Assembly (NCBI GenBank): GCA_017514235.1
Contig: JAFWKK010000018.1
Location: forward strand, 62,001-126,000
Direction: 5' to 3'
Length of the DNA: 64,000 nucleotides
DNA from: Kiritimatiellia bacterium
GTDB lineage: Bacteria > Verrucomicrobiota > Kiritimatiellia > RFP12 > UBA1067
Of the stretch, positions 40,385-48,449 are shown in pieces; position 1 is the stretch's first letter, and every line of letters begins with the position of its first letter. The notes under the pieces were generated by a model, which did not search any database, was not told the DNA's origin, and saw only the letters and a list, made by a program, of their open reading frames with translations. The translations under genes and the position numbers were made by a program.

Positions 40385-42430
40385 TCACCATTGTCTAGTG
40401 CCGCAGGCTAAACCCCTCTGGTTCGCAGACAAAGGCATGGCCACGCGAATGAGTTCGTGCGGCGACAGCGACAGCCGCATGGTTCCGCCTGTGCCGAACA
40501 CGCGGCATTCGATATCCTGCCGTTTGTCCGTCAGGTTGGCCGCAAGAAGAACGATTTCGCCGTCTGCCGTCCGCCACCAGTTCCCGATCACGTCCGTCAT
40601 CGTCGCGAGTTTGCCCGGCGGCAACTTGAACTTCTTGTCGAAAAGGCGGAAGTGCGGCCTCCGCCCCAGCCACTCGTATGTCGATGTTCCGACAGGGCCG
40701 GCAAAACGCAGTTCGTCAAGCAGGTTCCCGTATGCCAGGGCGTCCAGGTTGCCCTGCCTGAATGCGCACAGTTCGCGCAGGATCCCGCACTTGTCGGGGC
40801 GGTTGAGGACGTCCTGCAGGAACCAGCCGAGCGAATTTCCCCAGAGCAGCTCGCGCGTCTGGAGCGCGCGGAATGCGGCGGGCGCGTCGTCGATGTTCTC
40901 CGGACTGCAGAAATACGTGGTGTAGCCGGAGTACACGGCGTTGTGGAACGGCACGTCTTCGGGCGCCCTGCGCACGACCTGGAGGAAACCGTCCACCATG
41001 CCGACGTACGCTTCGCCCGAGCCTTCGGTGGTGACGAACGCGCCCTTTTCGTTGTATGCGCGGCGAATCGGCTCCAGTGCCTTTTCGTAGCCGTCGTACC
41101 ACCACGCGCCGCCGCCGGCCGGATGGCCGTGGGACGGGTCGTAGCATGCGCAACCAGCCGCCGCGCCTATCTGGTCGATGAAGATCGACTTCGCGCCAAG
41201 GCCGTCCAGTACGCGCCCGGTGAAACTTCGCATGACACGGCGCCATTGTGGACACGACGGGCACATGACCGCCATCTCCGGCGTCCACGGCGCATACTTC
41301 TCGATGTTGCTCGCACCATTGGCGCGCCTGACGGAATACGGTTCGGCCATGAGGAAGCCGCTCGTCGTCGCCGTCCAGAGCCGCCCGTTCGTGTACGGCA
41401 TCGGTTCCTGTCCGATGGATTCGCAAAACGCGATGCAATCCTTCACGCCCGGCTGTTCCGGGAAATATTCGGGATAGTTCACGTCGTGGCCGGAATGCTG
41501 CCACAGATGCCAGTGCAGCCCCGTCGCCCATTCCGGGAAAAGGGCCTTCGCCCTGGCCAGCACGTTCGACGCGTCGCCCGGACCGCCATGGATGTTGATC
41601 CAAAGCGGGATTTCGCAGATGCGGCGCGGGTAGGACGGAATGTCCTTTATGGGTCCCTTTGCCGCCCATTTCTGCCTGAGCGCAAAATCGCGGTAGCGTC
41701 GCGCCGCCGCCCACCAGTCGCCCTTCAGCGGCGCAAGCACGACGGGGTGGCGCGGCCCGTCGGCGCCCAGTTCAGCAGGCGTCGCGAAGCGGATGTTCTG
41801 CTCGCCTTCTATGACAAAACTCTTGATCCTCGCCTCCGGGTCTTCGGCGGCGATATAGAGTCCGTCTTCGCCGATGAAAAACGCACTGACCATCGGTGCG
41901 TATCCGAGGTAGTCGCGGCGGACCGGCTTAGGCTTGGCTGTGCGCTTTCTGAAAAGCCGTGCGCCATGGTCGCAATCCGGCAACATCGCGTCGCCCTCGC
42001 CATTGCGCGTCACGCGGTTGAGACGCGGGAAATCGGTCGAGAAAAGCTTCCGGTCCCGCGAACGGTTGTCGAAGGAAAGACGCCACGCCTGCGAGCCGTC
42101 GGCGCGTTTTTCAATCGCGACCTTCGCATCCAGAACGCCGCGTTCCCCGCCGAGCGGAATGTCGCGCCAGACGAGAATCTCCTCGCCGGCACCGGAACTC
42201 GAACGGCCGAAAAACGCGGCTTCATGCGCGGACACTTTTATGAGATTCGTCAAATTTCCGTCCCGGGCGAACTCCGCCGTCCACAAATCGCCGCCGCCGG
42301 TGGCGAATTCCGCCGCGCCGACGCGAATCGAGCGCAGCGTGTTTTTGCCGTCGAACGACACGTCCATCGCGGCACTCTCCAAGACCGCAAAAACCGCGGC
42401 CGCGCACACGAGAATTTTCCTCACTTGCAT
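40385..42430 (-). CDS. Secreted DUF6259-like putative glycoside hydrolase
   Basis: A 681-aa exported protein (signal peptide ending ESAAM-DV). An N-terminal beta-sandwich (about 20-260) is followed by a TIM-barrel-like part: IPLWINIHGGPGDASN, GLHWHLWQHSGHDVNYPEYFP, KSIFIDQIGAAAG near 415 and FVTTEGSGEAYVG near 467. The Asp and Glu of the last two are candidate catalytic acids. A C-terminal beta domain ends the protein. This layout matches the DUF6259 group, distantly related to alpha-galactosidase/GH101-type barrels; the substrate is unknown. An AGGGG Shine-Dalgarno sequence precedes ATG 42430. It is monocistronic with its own sigma-70 promoter. Confidence 0.65.
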   Translation of the reverse strand: MQVRKILVCAAAVFAVLESAAMDVSFDGKNTLRSIRVGAAEFATGGGDLWTAEFARDGNLTNLIKVSAHEAAFFGRSSSGAGEEILVWRDIPLGGERGVLDAKVAIEKRADGSQAWRLSFDNRSRDRKLFSTDFPRLNRVTRNGEGDAMLPDCDHGARLFRKRTAKPKPVRRDYLGYAPMVSAFFIGEDGLYIAAEDPEARIKSFVIEGEQNIRFATPAELGADGPRHPVVLAPLKGDWWAAARRYRDFALRQKWAAKGPIKDIPSYPRRICEIPLWINIHGGPGDASNVLARAKALFPEWATGLHWHLWQHSGHDVNYPEYFPEQPGVKDCIAFCESIGQEPMPYTNGRLWTATTSGFLMAEPYSVRRANGASNIEKYAPWTPEMAVMCPSCPQWRRVMRSFTGRVLDGLGAKSIFIDQIGAAAGCACYDPSHGHPAGGGAWWYDGYEKALEPIRRAYNEKGAFVTTEGSGEAYVGMVDGFLQVVRRAPEDVPFHNAVYSGYTTYFCSPENIDDAPAAFRALQTRELLWGNSLGWFLQDVLNRPDKCGILRELCAFRQGNLDALAYGNLLDELRFAGPVGTSTYEWLGRRPHFRLFDKKFKLPPGKLATMTDVIGNWWRTADGEIVLLAANLTDKRQDIECRVFGTGGTMRLSLSPHELIRVAMPLSANQRGLACGTRQW

Positions 42431-42841
42431 CTCAAACCCCTCAGACGCTCGCTTCTACACGCTCCAGACGGTTAAAAAACCTCTCGAACATCTCATATTG
42501 CAAAAGTGCATTTTGCGCCTTTCGTTTACCGCGGTTCGACGCCGTGGTTCAGCCTCTAAACCCCATCATTTGGTGCGAATTATAACACAAAGTCACTCTA
42601 TCTGACAAGCGACGGGCGTGGTGATGAGGGCTTGAACCACGAAGTCCCCGGGAGTCATCCTACATTCCTTCTGTCGGTCTGGTTTTTTTAGCCGTGTAGA
42701 TCGTGTAGGGCCATGTTCTGCACGTTCTACACGGTCAAAATTACTCCCCCCCCCCCCACGTCGCGGCCGCTTTCGTGCATTTCGTGTATTTCGTGGTTAA
42801 TAAAGCAAACGAACTGCGGGGGGGGGACTGTCCCCAATGTG
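42431..42841. other. Intergenic region with homopolymer tracts, hairpins and a promoter
   Basis: No gene. From right to left: a GGGGAC-x-GTCCCC hairpin at 42823-42835; a G9 tract (42818-42826); TTTCGTGTATTTCGTGGTT-type spacer; a C12 tract (42746-42757) able to pair with the G tract; and inverted arms CCGTGTAGA/TCTACACGG (42692-42700, 42726-42734). Next come the promoter at 42579-42608 and an inverted repeat TTGCAAAA-N5-TTTTGCGC (42498-42518) in the 5' leader of the DUF6259-like gene. Confidence 0.55.
42579..42608 (-). promoter_or_regulatory. Promoter of the DUF6259-like gene
   Basis: Minus strand: -35 TTGTCA (42603-42608), 18-bp spacer, -10 TATAAT (42579-42584). The predicted leader is about 140 nt and contains the inverted repeat at 42498-42518, a possible regulator or RNA-structure site. 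Confidence 0.6.
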
Positions 42842-43669
42842 TCAGAACCAAAGCGCCTTTTCGCGCGGAAGGACGCCTTTCTTCTGCAACGCCTCGTCAA
42901 GATGGCGGTAAAGCCGATACTCAAGCTCGTTAAGCTTGCGCCAGAGAACGTTCCCGCCGGCGGCAAAGCGCTTGTTCTTGGTCCGGCGGCGCTCCTCCTC
43001 GTAAGCCGCCTTCTCGGCATCGGTACGGGGATCGGCCACCGCCACGTGTCCGCGCAGCCAGTCCGCAATGCCGTCGTAGTCGATCTCGTGCCAGACCTCC
43101 CCGCCCACCATCCGCCGGTACGCGCAGTCAACCGCCACGACGCCCGGCGCAACATTGCGCTCGGAAAGCCCGCCGTCGGAATGGAAGAAATACGCCAGCC
43201 CGAACGAAACGCCCGGAAACTTCTCCTCGAGGATGCGCTTCGCCTCCGCAAGGTCGGCGTCGGACGCTCGGGGATTTATCGGACGCTCGATGTAGGCGAC
43301 AAAGACGCTCTTCGCGGCACGCACGTGCTCCATCAGCCGTGCAATGCGGCGGCGGTGCTTATCGACAGTCGGTCCGTAGGCCTCGTCAAAGGTAAGGAAA
43401 CTGGAGAACTCGTGGGGAAAGCCGAATCGCGTCTTGCGGCTGCGGTAGATGTGGTTGCCGAATCGCCCTGCGCGCACGTCGACCAGCTCGAGATCGTCAC
43501 GTTCCAGCCAGCCGGCGAAGTCGCTCGCAATCATACGTGCGCTAGCGACGATTCCCGGCGATCCCGTCCAGTCGAGGGGATACGACGCAAACTGCAGGCC
43601 CGCGCTGCGCAACGCCCGCGAGCATCCGCACGAAAATCCCAAGCTGAAGGCCAGGTCGAACTTCTTCAT
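42842..43669 (-). CDS. DUF1796 putative papain-like cysteine peptidase (copy 3)
   Basis: A 275-aa protein closely similar to copy 2: MKKFDLAFSLGFSCGCSRALRSAGLQFASYPLDW, then TGSPGIVASARMI, FGFPHEFSSF, KHRRRIARLMEHVRAAKSVFVAYIERPI and a C-terminal REKALWF. The predicted nucleophile Cys and the His are retained. It is last in the fdtA-fdtB-GT10 operon but also has its own TGATATAAT box, whose TGA is the stop codon of the GT10 gene. Function unknown. Confidence 0.72.
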   Translation of the reverse strand: MKKFDLAFSLGFSCGCSRALRSAGLQFASYPLDWTGSPGIVASARMIASDFAGWLERDDLELVDVRAGRFGNHIYRSRKTRFGFPHEFSSFLTFDEAYGPTVDKHRRRIARLMEHVRAAKSVFVAYIERPINPRASDADLAEAKRILEEKFPGVSFGLAYFFHSDGGLSERNVAPGVVAVDCAYRRMVGGEVWHEIDYDGIADWLRGHVAVADPRTDAEKAAYEEERRRTKNKRFAAGGNVLWRKLNELEYRLYRHLDEALQKKGVLPREKALWF

Positions 43670-43675
43670 GGCGCA

Positions 43676-43684
43676 ATTATATCA
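43676..43684 (-). promoter_or_regulatory. Internal extended -10 before DUF1796 copy 3
   Basis: TGATATAAT, six bases, then ATG. The TGA of the motif is the stop codon of the upstream GT10 gene, giving an internal, apparently leaderless promoter. Confidence 0.5.
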
Positions 43685-44677
43685 AATTATCCCCAGCATG
43701 AGCTTCACGTGAAGCCAGGCGTCCTCTACGGCCGCAATCGGCGAAATGCGACGCAGCCGCTTGCGCGCGTAAATCACCGGCGGATTCCCAGCATCTGTCG
43801 GTGTCTCGCGCTGCCCCGCCGCCGACTCGATCAGCTCGATCACCTGGTCCCAGAAGTTGTAGCGCGTCAGAATGAGGCGTTTCGCCTCCAGCACCGCGTC
43901 GCGCCGCCGGGAGTATTCGTCGGACGCTATCGCCGCGCGGACTATCCGCACCGCCTCCGCCGGATCGTCCACCGGAATCGGTATCAGGCTTTCTGACGGA
44001 AACACCTCGCCTATCGCAGGGTCGCCTGCATAGAACGGCAGGCACTCGCAGAGAAACGCGTCGGCCAGCTTCTCGGTCCAGTGATGCGCTCCGATGTGGT
44101 TCTCCACTACGACATGATAACGGTACGGATCCATCGCCTCGTACTTGTTCAGGAGCGGGCGCACGCCCTTGCCGAACCAGTCGAATCCCGGCACTGCGGC
44201 TGCCAGCTCGGACACCAGCCTGAAGCGCGCACGGTGCTTCGTGCGCCGCATCCGCTTCGACGAGCATACGGCCGAAATCACCCGGTCCTTCGCCGGGCTC
44301 TCGGCCAGTTCCGCGAGCGTATGCCCGCAAAACCAGCGGTAGTATCCGCGCCCGAGGAACGGATGAGGGTGGCGCTCCGCCTCAAACGGACGGTTGGTCA
44401 AGAGATGCCCGAACTGGCGCGTGTAGGCGCTGGAGTAGCGCTTCACGGAAACGGGCTCCCACGTCGCCAGGATTGTCCGTTCCCTCGGGCAACGCAACGG
44501 CTCCGCACCGTCCCTGAACGTGCCGAGGTCCTCGCCGGGCAGCTCGTCGTAGACTACGAGCCAGTCGTAGTCGGCGCATGACGGGTCTTCGGTGAACACG
44601 TAGCCGGGGCGCCGCTCGTATTCGGCCGCCCCGACGCGCGAACGGCTGCCAAGCACCTTGATCTTCAGCCCGGCCAT
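43682..44677 (-). CDS. Glycosyltransferase family 10 (fucosyltransferase-like)
   Basis: A 331-aa protein. The diagnostic GT10 donor-site region is present near residues 187-225: [22 protein letters not shown] followed by PFYAGDP. GT10 enzymes add fucose (or Fuc-type sugars) from a nucleotide donor. [19 protein letters not shown] upstream is the usual SNC/R-like region. Its start overlaps the 3' end of fdtB by 13 bases. In the context of fdtA/fdtB it may transfer Fuc3N or a related 6-deoxy-amino sugar rather than GDP-fucose; this is inference. Confidence 0.8.
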   Translation of the reverse strand: MAGLKIKVLGSRSRVGAAEYERRPGYVFTEDPSCADYDWLVVYDELPGEDLGTFRDGAEPLRCPRERTILATWEPVSVKRYSSAYTRQFGHLLTNRPFEAERHPHPFLGRGYYRWFCGHTLAELAESPAKDRVISAVCSSKRMRRTKHRARFRLVSELAAAVPGFDWFGKGVRPLLNKYEAMDPYRYHVVVENHIGAHHWTEKLADAFLCECLPFYAGDPAIGEVFPSESLIPIPVDDPAEAVRIVRAAIASDEYSRRRDAVLEAKRLILTRYNFWDQVIELIESAAGQRETPTDAGNPPVIYARKRLRRISPIAAVEDAWLHVKLMLGII

Positions 44678-45768
44678 GAGTTTACGGCCTCAATCACAGC
44701 CCCGACCTGGTCGTCCGTCAGGACCGGCGACATGGGAAGCGACAGGACCGTGTCGTGGATGGCCTCGGTCACCGGCAGCGAAAGGCCGCTCCACTCGACG
44801 TAAGCCGGCTGGCGGTGCGGCGGGATCGGGTAGTGTATGACCGTCTGGATTCCGCAGGCGTCAAGATGCCGCCGCAGGTCGTCGCGCCGCGCCGTCCGCA
44901 CCGGATACACGTGCCACACGTTCGACGGAGGCCGCGCTCCGGAGTCCGCAGGCAACGGCAGGGAGACGGCCGGGTGGACGATTTCGCGGCCGTATCGCGC
45001 GGCGATTTCGGCGCGACGCGCATTGTCGGCGTCCAGATGCGGCAGCTTCACGCGCAGCCAGGCTGCCTGTATCTCGTCCAGCCGCGAATTCGTGCCGCGG
45101 TACGGGAAGTGGTACTTTACGTCGCTGCCGTAGTTGCGCAGCGCCCGTATCTTTTCCGCCAGGGCGTCGTCGTCGGTCGTCACCGCGCCGCCGTCGCCGA
45201 GGCAACCGAGGTTCTTGCCCGGATAGAAGGAAAAGCCGGCAGCATCGCCAAGCGAGCCGACGCGCCGCCCGCCGAGCCCGGCACCGTGCGCCTGCGCGGC
45301 ATCCTCTATGACCAGAAGGCCGTGCCGCGACGCAATGTCGCAAATCGCGTCCATGTCAGCTACGCGCCCGTAGAGGTGAACGGCCATGACCGCCTTCGTG
45401 CGCGGCGTCACATGCCTCTCTACCTGCGCAGGGTCGATGAGGCACGTCGCAGGATCAGGCTCGACAAGCACGGGCGTCGCGCCGTTAGCGCTGATTGCGA
45501 TAAGCGAGGCGATGTAGGTGTTGGCCGGCGCGATTACCTCGTCTCCCGGACCGATCCCGTACGCCTGGATTATCAGCTTGAGCGCGTCCAGCCCGTTCGC
45601 GCAGCCGATCGCGTGCCGCGTGCCGCAGAACGCGGCGAACTCGCGCTCGAACGCCGCGCACTCCTCGCCGAGAAGATACCAGCCGCTGTCCAGCACGCGC
45701 TTGACAGCCGCATCCATCTCCGCACGGAATCGCCCGTTGACCCGATGCAGGTCGAGGAACGGAATCAC
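44665..45768 (-). CDS. fdtB: dTDP-3-amino-3,6-dideoxyhexose transaminase (FdtB-like)
   Basis: PLP-dependent DegT-family sugar aminotransferase that makes dTDP-3-amino-3,6-dideoxy sugars such as Fuc3N (367 aa). GTG 45768 is chosen: it gives the family start (V/M)[13 protein letters not shown], follows GGGAGGG, and overlaps the fdtA stop in a GTGA junction. The Schiff-base Lys is in [21 protein letters not shown]. Other landmarks are [25 protein letters not shown] and [13 protein letters not shown]. Pairing with the ketoisomerase FdtA specifies the 3-amino product. Confidence 0.88.
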   Translation of the reverse strand: MIPFLDLHRVNGRFRAEMDAAVKRVLDSGWYLLGEECAAFEREFAAFCGTRHAIGCANGLDALKLIIQAYGIGPGDEVIAPANTYIASLIAISANGATPVLVEPDPATCLIDPAQVERHVTPRTKAVMAVHLYGRVADMDAICDIASRHGLLVIEDAAQAHGAGLGGRRVGSLGDAAGFSFYPGKNLGCLGDGGAVTTDDDALAEKIRALRNYGSDVKYHFPYRGTNSRLDEIQAAWLRVKLPHLDADNARRAEIAARYGREIVHPAVSLPLPADSGARPPSNVWHVYPVRTARRDDLRRHLDACGIQTVIHYPIPPHRQPAYVEWSGLSLPVTEAIHDTVLSLPMSPVLTDDQVGAVIEAVNSWPG

Positions 45769-46187
45769 GGCACCCTCCCGACCTGACGCAGGAACTCGTC
45801 GTGGTCGCGGATGTAGTCGGCCTCGTTGTAGTGGTCGCTGGCGAGCACGAGCATCACGCTGTCCTTCGAGAAGTCGCGTATCTCGCGCCAGACCATGCCT
45901 TCGATCAGCAAGGCCTTGTTGGGCCAGTCCATTCGGTGCTCGGTACGCGTGCCGTCCGGCATCTCGCACACGAACGTAAAGGCTCCGCTCACGCATACGA
46001 CGAGCTGGCGCAGGTCGCGATGGGCGTGGTTGCCGCGCACGCACCCAGGCTGGGTGTCGAATGAATAGTAGACGCGGCGAACCTCGAACGGCACGATCTC
46101 GCTGAGCGATTCGAGCGCGATGAGCGTGCCGCGGTCGTCGCCATGCTCCGGCAACGCTATTTCCCGCACGACTGGCGTTATGTCCAT
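45765..46187 (-). CDS. fdtA: dTDP-4-keto-6-deoxyglucose 3,4-ketoisomerase (FdtA/cupin)
   Basis: A 140-aa single-domain cupin that isomerises dTDP-4-keto-6-deoxyglucose to the 3-keto sugar. Hallmarks are [11 protein letters not shown] near the N-terminus, the cupin motif [20 protein letters not shown] with catalytic His residues, and [20 protein letters not shown] at the C-terminus, all typical of FdtA/WxcM-like enzymes. The substrate would come from RmlB (partly present at 63211-64000). First gene of the fdtA-fdtB-GT10-DUF1796 operon. No Shine-Dalgarno sequence; TATAAT lies six bases upstream. Confidence 0.92.
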   Translation of the reverse strand: MDITPVVREIALPEHGDDRGTLIALESLSEIVPFEVRRVYYSFDTQPGCVRGNHAHRDLRQLVVCVSGAFTFVCEMPDGTRTEHRMDWPNKALLIEGMVWREIRDFSKDSVMLVLASDHYNEADYIRDHDEFLRQVGRVP

Positions 46188-46193
46188 GCGGAT

Positions 46194-46202
46194 ATTATAT
46201 CA
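46194..46202 (-). promoter_or_regulatory. Extended -10 six bases before fdtA
   Basis: TGATATAAT, then ATCCGC, then ATG on the minus strand. No -35. Predicted leaderless start. Confidence 0.55.
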
Positions 46203-46230
46203 TAAATTGATTTCAGGCCTGGCAGACGCG

Positions 46231-46524
46231 CTATTCCTCCGCCAGGGACTCCAGCAGGCGCCGGGCGGCTGCGGTCACGTCGTTCGTGCCGTCGAGCCAG
46301 CGTCCGTCCGCGCGCTGCGACGAGACCAGGCGCAAGGCGAGGGCCGTGCGCGAAAGGCCGTTCGTGCCAGGATCCCACGCAACAGTCACGGGCGGCGCGT
46401 TCGTCGGCGCGACGGCAAGCGCGTGCTCGACTTCGTTCATGACGCTCGGCTCGAGGACGTCCTCGTTCACAAGCGGCTGCGCGACGATGGCGACGGCAAC
46501 GAAAGGAAAGGCCGGCAGTTTCAC
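46231..46524 (-). CDS. Small exported protein of unknown function
   Basis: A 97-aa product whose N-terminus MKLPAFPFVAVAIVA resembles a short signal peptide. The rest (VTVAWDPGTNGLSRTALALRLVSSQRADGRWL) matches no family I recognise. Its ATG overlaps the stop of the CNNM-like gene (ATGA), the same coupling used throughout this operon, which supports it as a real gene. It is last in the operon that begins with the TPR/DUF2723-like gene. Confidence 0.5.
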   Translation of the reverse strand: MKLPAFPFVAVAIVAQPLVNEDVLEPSVMNEVEHALAVAPTNAPPVTVAWDPGTNGLSRTALALRLVSSQRADGRWLDGTNDVTAAARRLLESLAEE

Positions 46525-47177
46525 GAATCCTCCTCCGGCTCGCCGTCCAGCACGGAAAGCAGCGATTCAGGGGTCACGGCGGAACCGCGCGCGCGCAACA
46601 CCATTATGCGCCCGACGAGCGCACTCTCGAAATCGGAAAGCTTCACGCCGTCCTTGCGGTCTTCAAGTATCCGAAGCACGGTCTGCGGCGTCATGCGCAC
46701 CTTCGGCTCGCGGCGCGGCAGGAAGCGGCTTATTGCGGACTGCAAGACGCTCCCAAGCGGCACGAGAACGTGGGACATCGTACGCCAGAGCGGCGCAAGC
46801 GCAAGGGTGCGGCTCAGCGGACGGGCGGAGAGGAAGAGCTTCGGCAGGAACTCGCCAAGGCAGATCATCGCAAGGGCGGCTGCCGCGCCCCACGCCGCCT
46901 GAACGGCCGGTGCGCCAGCGAAGACGACTGCAGAGAGCTCCGCGGAGGCCGAAGAATACGAAACGGCGGCCAGGTTGTTTCCGACAAGCAACGCGGTCAT
47001 CGTGCGCGGCAGGTCGGAGAGCGTCCGCTGGACGATTTTCGCGCGTGCGCCGCCCTGCCGCGCCATGTGCAGTATGCGCCCGCGGCTCACGGAGAGGAAT
47101 CCCGTCTCCGCTCCGGCGCAGAATGCGGCGGCGGCCAGCGAGACAAGCATCGCAAGAGCCAGCAGGACCATGCTCAT
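46521..47177 (-). CDS. CNNM (DUF21) membrane protein lacking CBS domains
   Basis: A 218-aa membrane protein with the DUF21/CNNM fold of Mg2+/Co2+ transport proteins: LVSLAAAAFCAGAETGFLSVSRGR (the S/AETG-L-S-R motif), LLVGNNLAAVSYSSAS and LGEFLPKLFLSARPLSRTLA. It ends soon after where the CBS pair and CorC_HlyC domain would begin, so it is a CNNM-only protein. It may pair with the full-length paralogue immediately upstream, whose stop it overlaps by four bases. A role in divalent cation export or resistance is inferred from the family. Confidence 0.78.
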   Translation of the reverse strand: MSMVLLALAMLVSLAAAAFCAGAETGFLSVSRGRILHMARQGGARAKIVQRTLSDLPRTMTALLVGNNLAAVSYSSASAELSAVVFAGAPAVQAAWGAAAALAMICLGEFLPKLFLSARPLSRTLALAPLWRTMSHVLVPLGSVLQSAISRFLPRREPKVRMTPQTVLRILEDRKDGVKLSDFESALVGRIMVLRARGSAVTPESLLSVLDGEPEEDS

Positions 47178-48448
47178 TCGTCGTCCTCCTCGGTCTTCTC
47201 GACCTCCTCGTCGGTCTCCTCGATGATGTGCTCGTCGGATGCGGCCGGCGGGAAGTCCATCACCTCCAGCCTGACGAGCGTCACGCGGCGGTGGCGGCGG
47301 CGCAGGATCGTCGCGCGACAGCCGTCGGCCTCGATCTCCTGTCCTACGTGCGGCAGCCGCTCGGCGTGGAACGCGACCCAGCCGGAGAGACGGTCGGCGT
47401 CGTCCGCCTCCAGCTCCACGCCCAGCTCGCGGTTGATCTCGTCAAGGTTGGCGCGCGCGTCTATCTCCCAGGTGCGCGGCCCGGTCTGAACTATCGCCGG
47501 CTCTTCCGCCGCGCCCTCGCCGAACACCTGCGGCCCGAAGATGATCTCAAGCACGTCCGACGGCGAAATGAGCCCCGCAGTGCCGCCGTACTCGTCAAGC
47601 ACTATGGCGAGCGGCTTGCCGCTCCGGCGGAAGGTGACGAGCAGGTCGTCCAGCGTTACGGTCTCGGGCACGAAGAGCGCGGCCTCGATGCGCCCGGTCT
47701 GCCGGTCGTATACGCCTTCCACGGCGTCCGGGGTGCGGCGGATAACCGGCAGGTGCCGGCGGGTCGTGCCGGCGAGGACGGCGGCTCGGGCCGCCTCGGA
47801 AAGATCAAGGTCGTAGGTCTCCATGTCCACACGCGGTATCATCTCGTCGTTTGCGCTTAGCTCGGAGAGGCGCAGCACGCCTTCCACCATCTCGGCGTCC
47901 GCGGCGGAGAACTCGCCGCGCTCGGACGCTTCCTCCAGCACGGAGACCAGCTCGCCGTCGGACAGGGCGCGGCGCTCGCGGCTGAGCGACTTGGAGAACG
48001 CGCTGGAAACCACATGCAGGACGGCGTTGAACGGAGCGAACACCGTGCCCCAGAAAAGCAGGAGGCGCGCACAGGCCGGAGCCAGCGCCTCGACACGGCG
48101 GAGAGCGATCTGCTTCGGCGTTATCTCGCAGAAGAGAAGAAGCGCGACGGTCATCGCCGGCACGGCCAGCAACCCGCCGGCGACAGGTATCATGCGCACG
48201 AACAGCCTGTAGCCAAGCGACGCGATGGCGAAGTTTACGAGCGTATTGCCTACGAGCAGCGTGGAGAGCAGGCGCGCCGAGTCCGAGAGGCATAGCCCGA
48301 TGCGCTTGTCGGCCGCCGCGTCGCGTTCGCGTATGCGCTGGCGCTGCGCCGGAGTGATCGAGAAAAGTATGGTCTCCGAGCCGGAAAAGAACGCCGAAAG
48401 GGCGAACAGCACAAGCATCGTCAGGAGCTGGAGGATGAGCCCGGCCAT
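47174..48448 (-). CDS. CNNM-CBS-CorC family divalent cation transporter
   Basis: A 424-aa protein with complete architecture: DUF21 membrane domain (FALSAFFSGSETILFSITPAQ, STLLVGNTLVNFAIAS, LLFCEITPKQIALRRVE), a CBS pair (MIPRVDMETYDLDLS to LAIVLDEYGGTAGLISPSDVLEIIFG) and the CorC_HlyC domain (ANLDEINRELGVELEADDADRLSGWVAFHAERLPHVGQEI). The C-terminus is a long acidic tail. Members (CorB/CorC, MpfA, YhdP) mediate Mg2+ transport. It starts one base after the MATE gene and overlaps the short paralogue. Confidence 0.9.
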   Translation of the reverse strand: MAGLILQLLTMLVLFALSAFFSGSETILFSITPAQRQRIRERDAAADKRIGLCLSDSARLLSTLLVGNTLVNFAIASLGYRLFVRMIPVAGGLLAVPAMTVALLLFCEITPKQIALRRVEALAPACARLLLFWGTVFAPFNAVLHVVSSAFSKSLSRERRALSDGELVSVLEEASERGEFSAADAEMVEGVLRLSELSANDEMIPRVDMETYDLDLSEAARAAVLAGTTRRHLPVIRRTPDAVEGVYDRQTGRIEAALFVPETVTLDDLLVTFRRSGKPLAIVLDEYGGTAGLISPSDVLEIIFGPQVFGEGAAEEPAIVQTGPRTWEIDARANLDEINRELGVELEADDADRLSGWVAFHAERLPHVGQEIEADGCRATILRRRHRRVTLVRLEVMDFPPAASDEHIIEETDEEVEKTEEDDE

Positions 48449-48449
48449 G

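Noticed and set aside
40457-42475. Plus-strand open frame of 672 codons opposite the DUF6259-like gene
   Set aside because: High-GC codon bias keeps the opposite strand open. Its translation is Arg/Ala/His-rich without any domain, whereas the minus-strand protein has a signal peptide, promoter and Shine-Dalgarno sequence.
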